From Candidatus Gastranaerophilales bacterium (lineage in GTDB: Bacteria > Cyanobacteriota > Vampirovibrionia > Gastranaerophilales > CAJFVJ01), in the NCBI GenBank assembly GCA_028694275.1, contig JAQUTS010000045.1, forward strand, positions 1 through 11,174: 11,174 nucleotides of DNA. Reading direction: 5' to 3'. A program made the translations under genes and the position numbers. Shown here one piece after another: positions 1 to 7,544 of this stretch. The stretch's first letter is position 1. Every line of letters starts with the position of its first letter. The notes below the pieces were generated by a model, which was given only the letters and a program-made list of their open reading frames with translations, was not told the DNA's origin and ran no database searches.

Positions 1-1180
1 TATCGGCCTTTATATCATTATAAATAATACCCAACTTGTTCATATCAGGCATTTTTCTATTGACATCAAGTATCGGAACATCTTGCATATCAACAGGTTG
101 ACCTTCTGTCAATTCATATATCGTAGAGGCAGTCTTGTTGTCATAAAAATGAAAATATGACGAGTTTTGATTATTGTTACTGCGCAAATAATAATCAATC
201 TGGGCATTAATAAACCCTGAATCTGATTTCATCATTTCATTTTCTTTATGCTTATCCAAATAATACTCCCCAAGCCAACTTGTCTCATCATTCTTCATTA
301 TTTGCTCATTAAATGCTCTAAGCTGTGGTGAATATTCTTCGCAATTTTGGTGATATTTAATAACAAATTTCTTATTACCAGCCTCAACCAAAGCTACATC
401 TTTACCTGAGTATCCAGGGTCAAATTTTTTGATCAATTTAATACCCTCAGGCATTTCTTGGCCTGTAAGAAGACTACTTATCATTTTTCTATGCTTTTCA
501 ATCCCGCCGATTTGTCGCGGCAACTCACCGACACTAAAATCCTTGCCGAATTTTTGAACAACCTTATAATAATGCCAATTAGGTGATTGATGAATCAAAT
601 CATTAGGAGTTTTTGCTCTCTCAAAAAAACCAACAATATGTTTTTCATAAGCTTTTTGATAACCGTCATTGTGAAAATACCACTCGGCGAAGTTTCTTGA
701 CCCGCCCACTTTTTGTACGAGTTTTGTGGTTATTTCTTGCGATTTTCGAGGATCAGATATGGCTTCTTTTACAAAAGCCTTGGAATGCTCGAGGCTTTTT
801 GTAACCCCGAAAAGAAATTCTTTTACATCTTTTGCGGGAGCTTCAACTTCTTGTACAAATTCAAAAATATTCTTTTTTGAATCCTGAAACGACTGATACA
901 AAGCTGTTTTTTCAAGTTCTTTTGGCTCAATTTTATACAAAATTTCATCCGCAAAAACTTTTTGAGTAACGGCTGAATCTTTGGCATCGGTTTTTATTTT
1001 TTTAAGAGAAGAAATCCTATGTGCCGCTATCGCTCCGACAATAGCAGCCCCTGTAGCAGCCCCTATTGCCAAAGTGCCCATATCTACTTTGGAGCCTACT
1101 TGAGAAGGTTTTGATTTTGGCGTATCCAAAGAAGTTTGAGCCCTAAAAGATTGAGTGCGCACACAAGAAAGTTGAATCAT
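1..1180 (-). CDS. Partial membrane-anchored protein with kinase-like core (C-terminus outside window)
   Basis: The reading frame is open from an ATG at 1180 to the window edge, giving 393 codons and no stop. The first 33 residues are polar and include SFRAQ (11-15). A Gly/Ala-rich hydrophobic segment at about 34-54 has GxxxG-type spacing and looks like a membrane anchor. A charged, mostly helical region follows to about 245. From about 246 the pattern resembles a protein-kinase fold: a beta-strand pair ending FVIK (K275, VAIK-like lysine), a helix with a Glu (E292), YELTEGQP (355-362, hinge-like), then LGIIYNDIKAD (383-393), which resembles the catalytic loop hxhxDhKxxN. The fragment stops at the codon expected to be Asn, and its first base (A) fits. 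The fold is my inference; N-lobe matches are weak and any DFG motif lies outside the window. An in-frame ATG at 1189 is an alternative start. The gene is last in the minus-strand series, 108 nt after the exonuclease gene. Confidence 0.75.
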   Translation of the reverse strand, partial: MIQLSCVRTQSFRAQTSLDTPKSKPSQVGSKVDMGTLAIGAATGAAIVGAIAAHRISSLKKIKTDAKDSAVTQKVFADEILYKIEPKELEKTALYQSFQDSKKNIFEFVQEVEAPAKDVKEFLFGVTKSLEHSKAFVKEAISDPRKSQEITTKLVQKVGGSRNFAEWYFHNDGYQKAYEKHIVGFFERAKTPNDLIHQSPNWHYYKVVQKFGKDFSVGELPRQIGGIEKHRKMISSLLTGQEMPEGIKLIKKFDPGYSGKDVALVEAGNKKFVIKYHQNCEEYSPQLRAFNEQIMKNDETSWLGEYYLDKHKENEMMKSDSGFINAQIDYYLRSNNNQNSSYFHFYDNKTASTIYELTEGQPVDMQDVPILDVNRKMPDMNKLGIIYNDIKAD

Positions 1181-1186
1181 GCAGAA

Positions 1187-1223
1187 CATCCTATTATTGA
1201 ACGTGCATGCAAAAAACCTCCTC
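1187..1223 (-). promoter_or_regulatory. Strong Shine-Dalgarno with 4-codon minicistron ahead of the kinase-like gene
   Basis: Reading the minus strand, a full GAGGAGG (1223-1217) lies 8 nt before an ATG at 1208. That ATG opens a frame of only four codons (Met-His-Val-Gln) that ends in tandem stops TAA TAG (1196-1191). One base later comes ATG 1189, in frame with the large ORF, and then ATG 1180, which has its own AGG 9 nt upstream. The strongest ribosome site therefore points to a minicistron out of frame with the main gene. Translational coupling or reinitiation is possible; the sequence alone does not show that the minicistron is translated. Confidence 0.45.
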
Positions 1224-1288
1224 AATAAAAAACATGTACATTTATTTGTTTTTTATGAAAATTTATTTACATATTTTTAAAAATAAGA

Positions 1289-2206
1289 CTATTTTTTATC
1301 CGGTTTTTGAATATGAATATTGCGATTCTCACAGACTTCGCATCTGCCGGCTCTGAGTTTTTCTTTTTGTTCTTCTGATAAAGAATTGCTCGTCAAAATT
1401 CTATCCAAAAGGCCGTTATTAAGTCTTGTGACTTTTTCCAATGAGCCTATTTCATCAAGAACGTCTTTAATTTGAGCAAAATCATAAGAAAATGACGTTT
1501 TGGACTGATAAGACAAAACCTCACCGGTCGTTGCAGTAACAGGAGCTCCGCCTTGTTCAAAATATACTTTAAAAATAGATTTGATATCACCAAGCTCTGA
1601 TTGCATTATCTGAATGGCATTTTGTATACGAATAAAACGCTCAAACAAATAATCAACATTTCCCATTTGCGACATTTGCCAATCATTTTTTTCATAATAA
1701 AGTTTTTCAAGCAAAGGATATGCAAGCGCAAGCCCTTTGGCATCGGCCATAGCTCTATGTTTGATACCCTGAGGCTCAATCTCAAATCTTTTCATCAAAG
1801 CATCAAGCCCGTGAGATTTTTCTTCAGGACAAACTTCTCTGAACATTTGCTGAGAATCAAAATAATGATTATTAATAGGCTTCTCATACAAATGCCATGA
1901 TGTTTGATTCAAAAAGTTGTAATCAAAAATCGCATTGTGAGCAACAATAGGATAATCACCCATAAACTCAAAAATACGAGGCATTATCTCAGCTGTTTTG
2001 GGCGCATCCGCGACCATTTCTTCTGTAATACCGTGAATATTGATACTTGAATAGCGAATATGCTGCTCAGGATTTATCAATGTTTCAAACTCTTCTGTAA
2101 TCTCTCCGTTAACGAGTTTTAGCCCCGCAAACTCGATTATTTTTTCTTTTGTATGATCAAGACCCGTTGTCTCTACATCCAAAACAATTAAAATATTATC
2201 TGACAT
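1289..2206 (-). CDS. DnaQ-like DEDDh 3'-5' exonuclease with extra C-terminal domain
   Basis: This is a 3'-5' exonuclease of the DnaQ/RNase T superfamily, which hydrolyses nucleotides from DNA or RNA 3' ends with two metal ions. All three Exo motifs are present in the 305-residue product: DVETTG (D10, E12), HNAIFDYNFL (D95) and HRAMADA (H150, D155), which defines the DEDDh class. The catalytic domain ends near residue 170. The remaining 135 residues are not the DNA polymerase PolC or UvrC-like partner domains I know; they contain a helical stretch and a C-x2-C pair (C289, C292) near the end. ATG 2206 is preferred over TTG 2218 because GAGAG lies 5 nt upstream of it, and that sequence is inside the longer version. 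The gene lies 107 nt after holB, so a replication or repair role is plausible. It may be an epsilon-like proofreading subunit, but an accessory exonuclease is equally possible. Confidence 0.88.
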   Translation of the reverse strand: MSDNILIVLDVETTGLDHTKEKIIEFAGLKLVNGEITEEFETLINPEQHIRYSSINIHGITEEMVADAPKTAEIMPRIFEFMGDYPIVAHNAIFDYNFLNQTSWHLYEKPINNHYFDSQQMFREVCPEEKSHGLDALMKRFEIEPQGIKHRAMADAKGLALAYPLLEKLYYEKNDWQMSQMGNVDYLFERFIRIQNAIQIMQSELGDIKSIFKVYFEQGGAPVTATTGEVLSYQSKTSFSYDFAQIKDVLDEIGSLEKVTRLNNGLLDRILTSNSLSEEQKEKLRAGRCEVCENRNIHIQKPDKK

Positions 2207-2229
2207 TTTTTCTCTCAAATCTAGCTGGG

Positions 2230-2253
2230 GTATTTTTAATTTTATAAAAATAC
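2230..2253. repeat. AT-rich 9-bp inverted repeat in exonuclease 5' leader
   Basis: GTATTTTTA and TAAAAATAC form a perfect 9-bp inverted repeat around a 6-nt loop. It lies between the candidate promoter at 2273-2281 and the start at 2206, so it would be in the leader RNA. The stem has only one G-C pair and is weak, so a regulatory role is uncertain. Confidence 0.35.
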
Positions 2254-2272
2254 TTCCTAAATACTTAATTAG

Positions 2273-2281
2273 ATTTTAACA
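2273..2281 (-). promoter_or_regulatory. Candidate extended -10 promoter for the exonuclease gene
   Basis: On the minus strand the sequence reads TGTTAAAAT, an extended -10 (TGn plus TAAAAT, five of six matches to TATAAT). No good -35 box is present at 16-18 nt upstream (TTTCTT region). It would give a leader of about 60 nt. It is supported mainly by the 107-nt gap after holB and by similar elements elsewhere in the window. Confidence 0.3.
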
Positions 2282-2313
2282 TAAACAACCATTTGAAGAA
2301 AATAAAAATTCAG

Positions 2314-3231
2314 TTATTTCCTCAAAGACAAAAACAGGCTCTGCACAACATTTTGCGGCTGCACATGCCTTGTCAGCTCTTCTTTGGCTGTTTCTATTTT
2401 TTTTAATAACTCCATCAATTGCAAAACATAAACCCTATTTGAAACATTCGCATTGAGATTTATTTTGATAATTTTTTGCATCATATTCAAAAGTTCTTCC
2501 TGAGGATATTCTTTACTCAAATTTTGCCATTTTTGAATCATATTCATCGCTTCTTTTTCATCAGAATAAGGTAATCTTTCAACAAACTCCCTAACAATGG
2601 TCAAATCCCTGTCCTCAGGCTCACTTGCCACAAGAGAAACACTCTGGCAACGAGAAACTATTGTAGGCAAAAGATCATCTTTGCTTTTAGTTAAAAAGAA
2701 AAAAGTTACACAATCTGATGGCTCTTCCAAAACTTTAAGTAAAGCATTGGCGGGGGATTTCCCAAAAATATTATAATTGAGCCCAAAAGGTGTCCAAAGT
2801 CTGTCTTTTTCATCAGAAGACAATCTTGGCGGAGCAAAAGGAAGTTCTGACTCGATTTCTTTGGCATCAGTTATGATAATTACGCGGTGATAAGGTGATG
2901 TCACACCGAGTGAACTGCGTAATTTTCTTATTTGATCAACAGAAATCTTCGTTTTTGGCTTGTCTATATAATCAATCGGCGAAATTGTAATGACTGCAGG
3001 ATGGGCGTTTTCAGTAATCCAGTTGCAGTTGGTGCAATCACAATTTTGTGATTTGTCCTTGGCACAATTAAGATATTTTGCAATTTCCAACACAAACTTA
3101 TACTGGTATGAAATATTGTTTCCGTAAAGAATAAAACCATTCGCAAGCTTGGAGTCTGTACCTGTTAGGGCAAGCTCAAAAAACCTTGAGGCAAAAGGGT
3201 ATTTGCTTTTCAATTCATCGGAAAAAATCAT
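2314..3231 (-). CDS. holB: DNA polymerase III delta' subunit (clamp loader)
   Basis: Delta' is the rigid stator of the clamp-loader complex (delta, delta', tau/gamma) that places the sliding clamp on DNA. The 305-residue product has the AAA+ layout of this subunit. A degenerate P-loop region LYGNN (35-39) lacks the Lys, as is usual for delta'. A four-cysteine zinc module follows (C56, C64, C66, C69). The Walker B-like strand is VIIITDAKEI (117-126). ANALLKVLEEP (161-171) and the SRC sensor (193-195) are strongly conserved. An oddity is about 30 extra residues (roughly 127-158) between Walker B and ANALLK, where most homologues have only a short link. The ATG overlaps the holA stop as ATGA, with GGAG 9 nt upstream inside holA, indicating translational coupling. 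In many bacteria holB follows tmk; here it follows holA. Confidence 0.92.
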   Translation of the reverse strand: MIFSDELKSKYPFASRFFELALTGTDSKLANGFILYGNNISYQYKFVLEIAKYLNCAKDKSQNCDCTNCNWITENAHPAVITISPIDYIDKPKTKISVDQIRKLRSSLGVTSPYHRVIIITDAKEIESELPFAPPRLSSDEKDRLWTPFGLNYNIFGKSPANALLKVLEEPSDCVTFFFLTKSKDDLLPTIVSRCQSVSLVASEPEDRDLTIVREFVERLPYSDEKEAMNMIQKWQNLSKEYPQEELLNMMQKIIKINLNANVSNRVYVLQLMELLKKIETAKEELTRHVQPQNVVQSLFLSLRK

Positions 3232-4193
3232 ATCATAATCTCCATTGCAAGCTTGCCGGGCACTTTACCTGATTTTATTTTGAACTCTGTATCCGTGAGT
3301 TTTTTTTGCATCAAAATCAGCTCATCCAAACTCATCGAAGCAAGTTTTTCGAGTTCTTTTTGCACTCGGTATTCGTGCATGTTGTGTTTTTTACTTATTT
3401 CAAAATAAGACATGGTTTTTGCATCTGATTTTAGCAGAATCCACTTATTAAAAGCACTCTGCAAAAAAGCCAAAATCCTCAAAGGCTCATCCTTTTCAAG
3501 CAATTTTCCAAGTTCTGCATATGATTTTGATTTATTTTTAGCAACCAAAACTTCCGCAAAAGTAAAAATATTATCCGTACTGAGCCCAAGAGTCTCAACC
3601 GTTTTTTTTGTAATAGTTTTTTCAGGATAAACAAGCAATTCAAGTTTATCAATTTCACTATCAAGACGGCGCAAATCCTCTCCCACGCCGATAAATAGTT
3701 CCATCGCAGCATCAGGTCTTATAATAATCCCTTTTTCTTTTGCATTTTCAACAATCCAAGCACAAACATCTTTTGTGTCATAACTTCTAAAAGGCTTAAA
3801 TTCAATAACTTCGCCGATTTTTTTGAGCGATTTTACAATTTTTGAGGCACCATCGACTTTTTTGCCTGTTCCTTTATCTATATTACAGATAAAAATCACA
3901 CTCACACTTTGTGGCAAAGCTTCAAGAACATCAATGATTTTATCTGTATCTTCTTTTGCAATTTCTTTTTCTTTAGTACGCACAAATAATTTTTTGCTGT
4001 GAATTTCAATAAGAAGATTGCCGAACATCATCCCTGTTGTCTGAATATTTTCAAGCAAAATCTTTGGGTCAGGATTTTTTAAAACACGATGATTCAAAGG
4101 AGAAGTTTCATCCCCTATGATTTTTTTACGCAAGTTCTTAAGAGCTTTCTCAAGCCTGAAATCATCTTCGCCCCAAAGCAGATATACGCTCAT
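3228..4193 (-). CDS. holA: DNA polymerase III delta subunit (clamp loader wrench)
   Basis: Delta opens the beta-clamp ring within the clamp loader. The 321-residue product begins with YLLWGEDDFRLEKAL (4-18), the family's YLLxGEDxFLxxxA signature, and its length fits the usual 320-345 residues. Further family features are the FKPF segment (132-135), where domain 1 passes to domain 2; the AxELLxxxGxDLRxLxxEIxKL-like helix (163-185, with G171, D173, L177, E180, K183); and a helical C-terminal collar domain with FQ-type LAFLQSAFNKW (241-251). The ATG has AAGG 7 nt upstream and begins 12 nt after the ROK kinase stop. Its 3' end overlaps holB by 4 nt. Assignment is by motif pattern and by its partner holB next door. 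Confidence 0.92.
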   Translation of the reverse strand: MSVYLLWGEDDFRLEKALKNLRKKIIGDETSPLNHRVLKNPDPKILLENIQTTGMMFGNLLIEIHSKKLFVRTKEKEIAKEDTDKIIDVLEALPQSVSVIFICNIDKGTGKKVDGASKIVKSLKKIGEVIEFKPFRSYDTKDVCAWIVENAKEKGIIIRPDAAMELFIGVGEDLRRLDSEIDKLELLVYPEKTITKKTVETLGLSTDNIFTFAEVLVAKNKSKSYAELGKLLEKDEPLRILAFLQSAFNKWILLKSDAKTMSYFEISKKHNMHEYRVQKELEKLASMSLDELILMQKKLTDTEFKIKSGKVPGKLAMEIMI

Positions 4194-4205
4194 AGAACCA
4201 CCTTT

Positions 4206-5165
4206 TTATTGTTGACTTACAAGTAAACTTGCTCCTACAACTCCTGCACTTTCACCAAGCTCTGCTGCAACAACTTCAACAGCATCAGCTGAGGCTTTCA
4301 AAGCACGGGCTTTGATTATTTTTCTTATAGGATCAAGTAAAAGATCGCCTGATTGACCAACCCCGCCACCGATAATAATACGCTCAGGGTTGAGCAAATT
4401 GACAACATTTACAAGTGCCAAACCTAACCATTCACCTGTGATTGTAAAAATTCTTCTGGCAACGGCATCACCTTGTATCGCCGCTTCATAAACCAAATAA
4501 GGAGTAATAGGGCCTGATGCTGCAAGCTCCTTATACAAAGTAGACTTGCCGCCTGAGATATACTCTCTGGCCATCTGAACTATAGAAGGCCCTGAAGCCA
4601 AAGCTTCAAGACACCCCGTTGAACCGCACCCGCAAATAGGGCCATGCGGCTCTTGCACAACCATATGCCCGATCTCACCAGCTGACATGCTGGCACCGCG
4701 TACCAACTGCCCGTTTACTATTATTCCTGAACCAACTCCTGTACCTACGGTCAAACAAATAAGGTTTTTGCACCCTTGTCCAGCACCGAAAGTATACTCC
4801 CCTAAAGTAGCCACTCTAACGTCATTGTCTAACATTGTTTTAACTTTAAACTCGTCCTCAAGGATTTTGCCAAGAGGAACATTTTTCCACCCCGGAATGT
4901 TTGGCAAAAGCCTTACCATTCCTTCATCAGAATTTATCTGCCCCGGAAGGCCGATTCCGATACCTTGCACACTATCTATTGTAAGTTTAGTTTCTTTCAA
5001 ACTTGCGTAGATAGTTTCTTTAATATTTTTGATAGTATACTCATAGCCCATTTCTGCTCTAGTAGGTACGCTATTTGAGTATACGATATTACCTTTTAGA
5101 TCAACAACAGCAATCTTAACATTTGTTCCGCCGACATCTATTCCGACACTATACTTCTTAGGCAA
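4206..5165 (-). CDS. ROK-family sugar kinase, probably glucokinase
   Basis: ROK kinases phosphorylate hexoses or amino sugars with ATP in the cytoplasm; the closest functional match is bacterial glucokinase (glucose to glucose 6-phosphate). Numbered from the proposed start (319 residues), the phosphate-binding loop is GIDVGGTNVK (8-17). The catalytic Asp is D115 within DND. TVGTGVGSGI (149-158) is the second phosphate region. EIGH (164-167) with CGCGSTGCLE (178-187) supplies the ROK zinc ligands H167, C178, C180 and C185. IIIGGGVGQSG (263-273) completes the family pattern. No N-terminal helix-turn-helix is present, so this is a kinase rather than a NagC/XylR-type repressor. The TTG at 5165 is chosen because a full AAGGAG sits 7 nt upstream; a longer frame from TTG 5237 adds 24 residues not expected in the family and has no ribosome site. 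It heads the unit with holA and holB. Confidence 0.9.
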   Translation of the reverse strand: MPKKYSVGIDVGGTNVKIAVVDLKGNIVYSNSVPTRAEMGYEYTIKNIKETIYASLKETKLTIDSVQGIGIGLPGQINSDEGMVRLLPNIPGWKNVPLGKILEDEFKVKTMLDNDVRVATLGEYTFGAGQGCKNLICLTVGTGVGSGIIVNGQLVRGASMSAGEIGHMVVQEPHGPICGCGSTGCLEALASGPSIVQMAREYISGGKSTLYKELAASGPITPYLVYEAAIQGDAVARRIFTITGEWLGLALVNVVNLLNPERIIIGGGVGQSGDLLLDPIRKIIKARALKASADAVEVVAAELGESAGVVGASLLVSQQ

Positions 5166-5178
5166 GAGCTCTCTCCTT
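5163..5178 (-). promoter_or_regulatory. Ribosome binding site fixing a TTG start for the ROK kinase
   Basis: AAGGAG at 5178-5173 is followed by a 7-nt spacer and TTG at 5165-5163, then the codons for Pro-Lys-Lys-Tyr directly ahead of the first beta-strand. This site decides the start in favour of the 319-residue form. Confidence 0.7.
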
Positions 5179-5211
5179 AAAATCTCTATTTCTGACTTCC
5201 CTCTTTTTAAG

Positions 5212-5220
5212 ATTTTATCA
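5212..5220 (-). promoter_or_regulatory. Candidate extended -10 promoter for the ROK-holA-holB unit
   Basis: The minus strand reads TGATAAAAT, an extended -10 identical to the one ahead of the GGDEF gene. A TTGCAA hexamer is upstream but only 14 nt away, so there is no convincing -35. Transcription would start near 5205 with a leader of about 40 nt. The -10 is part of an 8-bp inverted repeat (AAGATTTT at 5209-5216, AAAATCTT at 5226-5233), which may be incidental. Confidence 0.35.
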
Positions 5221-5282
5221 TGAAAAAAATCTTGCAAAAGCTTTATTTTTCGCTTTGATTAAAGTTTTTTAACGTTTAGCCC

Positions 5283-7544
5283 CTAAGCTGCTTGCGCGTG
5301 TTTTTTCTCTTCTTGAGATTTTTTGGCTGCTGATTCAGAAAGAGATTTTTTACCTGTTAATTTTGCCATCAATCTGAAGTATCCGCCTTTGATTCCTGTG
5401 GCTTTGAGATTTTCTTTTTCTTCTTTGATGATATTCTCTCTTGTGCTTTCACCAAGGGGCAAACCTACAGATTTTCTTTCCATAGTTTCTGTGATGAGAG
5501 TATTACCGACATTCACCATCTGAGCTCCGAGCATGCTGCCGTTGTAAGTTGTTCTAAAGATATCATTGACCATAGAAATCAAGAACGCGCCGTATGCGAT
5601 TCTGACCGCTCTTTGGATTGTACGTTCTTTAGCTTTTTGTTCTGCAAGATCTTTATTTTTGCCGTTTGAATCTATCATAACCTGATTATAGTTATCTGCT
5701 ATCAAAAATGCGCTTGTGACCGTGCTTGTAGCCGTTCTTACCGTTGATGCAAGACCTGCATTTGAGTAATTTGATTTGGTCACATTATCAAGACCTGATA
5801 GAATACTTTTATTGATTTTGTGGGCGAATTCTTTCTCGTCGCCTTTTGTTTGTTTTGCTGTTTTTTCAAGATATTTGATACTTTGTTGAAGTGTTTTCAT
5901 TTCTGCTTCTTTTATTTCTTCAGGAGTTTTAACTTTCACTTTTCCAGGAAGTTTCAACACATGCTTATCAACCAAGCCTTTATAACCCTCTAGAAGATTT
6001 TTGGTGATTTTGTATGGAAGCATGATTATATTTTTCCAAATAAATTTGATTGGGAACGCAAGAACTTGGTCAATAACGACATGCTTAGCTTTTTCTTTTA
6101 CTTTGCCTATTTTGAGTTCAGGCCCTTTTTGGTCTTTCACCATATCTTCATAACGATTGGCAATTGCATCAAAACCGTTTTTGCGAAGCTTATCATTCAT
6201 CGCTTTGAAATCTTCTCTTTTGACAGTGAAATCTTTTGTGAAAAGGCCTTCGTATTTTTCGCCGAATTTTTCAGAATATTCTTTAATCTTTTTCACGACT
6301 TTAAGATCTTTTGTATCAACTCCTAAAATCAATTTTTTGTTGCTGCCAAGCCCTTTAAGTTTTTCAAGGCCAAAGCCGAATACTATCAAAGCCCCTGCCA
6401 CACGGAGAACATTTTTAAAGGTCAAAGCACCTTTCTCCGGAGGTTTTTGATACTCAACAGGAGGTTTTTTACCTTCAAAACCTCGGAAAGAATCGCCTAC
6501 TTTTTTGTCTTTATCATCATCATGTTTATCCTCTACATCATCTGCTCTTTTAGAGGCGTAATATTTTGCCGCTTTTTCCCCGACAGGCAAAACAGGCGTA
6601 CCGGCTATTAAACGACCGGCAAACTCAGAAACAAAAGCTGCTCCTGACATAAGCATTGTTGTCACAGCTTCACTTGCGTTACTTTTCTTGGCAAAAAGAC
6701 TCAAAATCCCAAATGTAGTTACAGCTGTTAAGCCTACTCTAACTACTTCTTGATTAAAACGTCGTTTTTTGTCTTCTGCGGCCACGTCTTTGTTATTTTT
6801 CATATACATAGAAAGGTTATAAGCATCATTTGCAAGGAAAAATGCAGGAATGACACCTGTTACAACCCTTGTGATGGATCTTTCTGCGGCCGTTGAATAA
6901 TTTGGAAGCAAAGGATTAAAACTTTTATGAGCATCTTTGAAAGCTTTTTTGCCATTACCCACCATTTCAAAATAATGCTCAATAGATGCGACATAAGAAG
7001 TATCTTTCAAAAACTCTCTTCTGTCTTTCAAGGGCTTTTTGGCCAATAAATTATCAATGAATTTTGATTTTTTAAGCCCGGGGATTTTTTTCAAAAGTTT
7101 CAATGAAGAATTTGCAATATCCAATGGCAACTTTAGAATCGGGAACAATAAAACATCAAGAATTTGTCTCCCGAAGGATTTTTTCGCAAAAGTCAAAGTC
7201 CCGTCAGAATTGAGCTTTAACCCTGAAGCTTTGTGAGAAGCAGCATCTTTTATTTTTGTATTCAAATGATTTGCGGCAGACTTGCCAAATTCTTTTTCAA
7301 ATTGAGAAACAGCATGGGTCACTGTAACCTTTGAAACTTTACTTAAAGAAGAACCCTTAAATGTCAAATCATTGGAGATTGAATTTAAGGGTTCTGAATT
7401 GTTCAAATTATTAAATTTTTGAAATCTTGAAATAGGAAAAGAAGAAGGACTCCCCGAAGAAGGAAAACTCAACCTCTCCGGCAATTTCTTGTCGGTTATC
7501 AGAGGATATTTTTCTTTCTGCATCAAATAACTCTTCGTTATCAT
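5283..7544 (-). CDS. Uncharacterised membrane protein with two diverged copies of one module
   Basis: I do not recognise a named family. From ATG 7544 the product has 753 residues; positions here count from a TTG three codons earlier (7553), which has a purine tract directly against it and is less likely. Residues 1-60 are Ser/Pro/Asn-rich and disordered, followed by TFKGSS (64-69). Two modules of about 210-220 residues follow (about 128-335 and 491-710). Each begins with a FPI(L/K) amphipathic or hydrophobic segment. Each later has NYS-x-A, then AFFLANDAYN or AFLIADNYN, then an NKD, then (Q/R)xxVR and a hydrophobic helix, and ends LPxGE. Between them are an acidic/lysine linker (337-352) and a hydrophobic segment (about 380-395, VLRVAGALIVFGFGLEKL). 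The C-terminus is Lys/Glu-rich. Four or more hydrophobic segments suggest membrane association; no classical signal peptide is seen. ATG 7523 is another possible start. It lies 117 nt upstream of the ROK start. Confidence 0.85.
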   Translation of the reverse strand: MITKSYLMQKEKYPLITDKKLPERLSFPSSGSPSSFPISRFQKFNNLNNSEPLNSISNDLTFKGSSLSKVSKVTVTHAVSQFEKEFGKSAANHLNTKIKDAASHKASGLKLNSDGTLTFAKKSFGRQILDVLLFPILKLPLDIANSSLKLLKKIPGLKKSKFIDNLLAKKPLKDRREFLKDTSYVASIEHYFEMVGNGKKAFKDAHKSFNPLLPNYSTAAERSITRVVTGVIPAFFLANDAYNLSMYMKNNKDVAAEDKKRRFNQEVVRVGLTAVTTFGILSLFAKKSNASEAVTTMLMSGAAFVSEFAGRLIAGTPVLPVGEKAAKYYASKRADDVEDKHDDDKDKKVGDSFRGFEGKKPPVEYQKPPEKGALTFKNVLRVAGALIVFGFGLEKLKGLGSNKKLILGVDTKDLKVVKKIKEYSEKFGEKYEGLFTKDFTVKREDFKAMNDKLRKNGFDAIANRYEDMVKDQKGPELKIGKVKEKAKHVVIDQVLAFPIKFIWKNIIMLPYKITKNLLEGYKGLVDKHVLKLPGKVKVKTPEEIKEAEMKTLQQSIKYLEKTAKQTKGDEKEFAHKINKSILSGLDNVTKSNYSNAGLASTVRTATSTVTSAFLIADNYNQVMIDSNGKNKDLAEQKAKERTIQRAVRIAYGAFLISMVNDIFRTTYNGSMLGAQMVNVGNTLITETMERKSVGLPLGESTRENIIKEEKENLKATGIKGGYFRLMAKLTGKKSLSESAAKKSQEEKKHAQAA

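Noticed and set aside
613..804. 63-codon open frame on the plus strand
   Set aside because: It lies wholly opposite the long kinase-like reading frame, has no ribosome site, and its protein has no recognisable features.
2758..2853. Frameshift or assembly error in holB
   Set aside because: The frame is continuous on both sides with conserved motifs before and after, so an in-frame insertion explains the data better.
4206..5237. Longer ROK kinase from TTG 5237
   Set aside because: The extra residues precede the conserved first strand, lack a ribosome site, and overlap the candidate promoter; TTG 5165 has a full AAGGAG.
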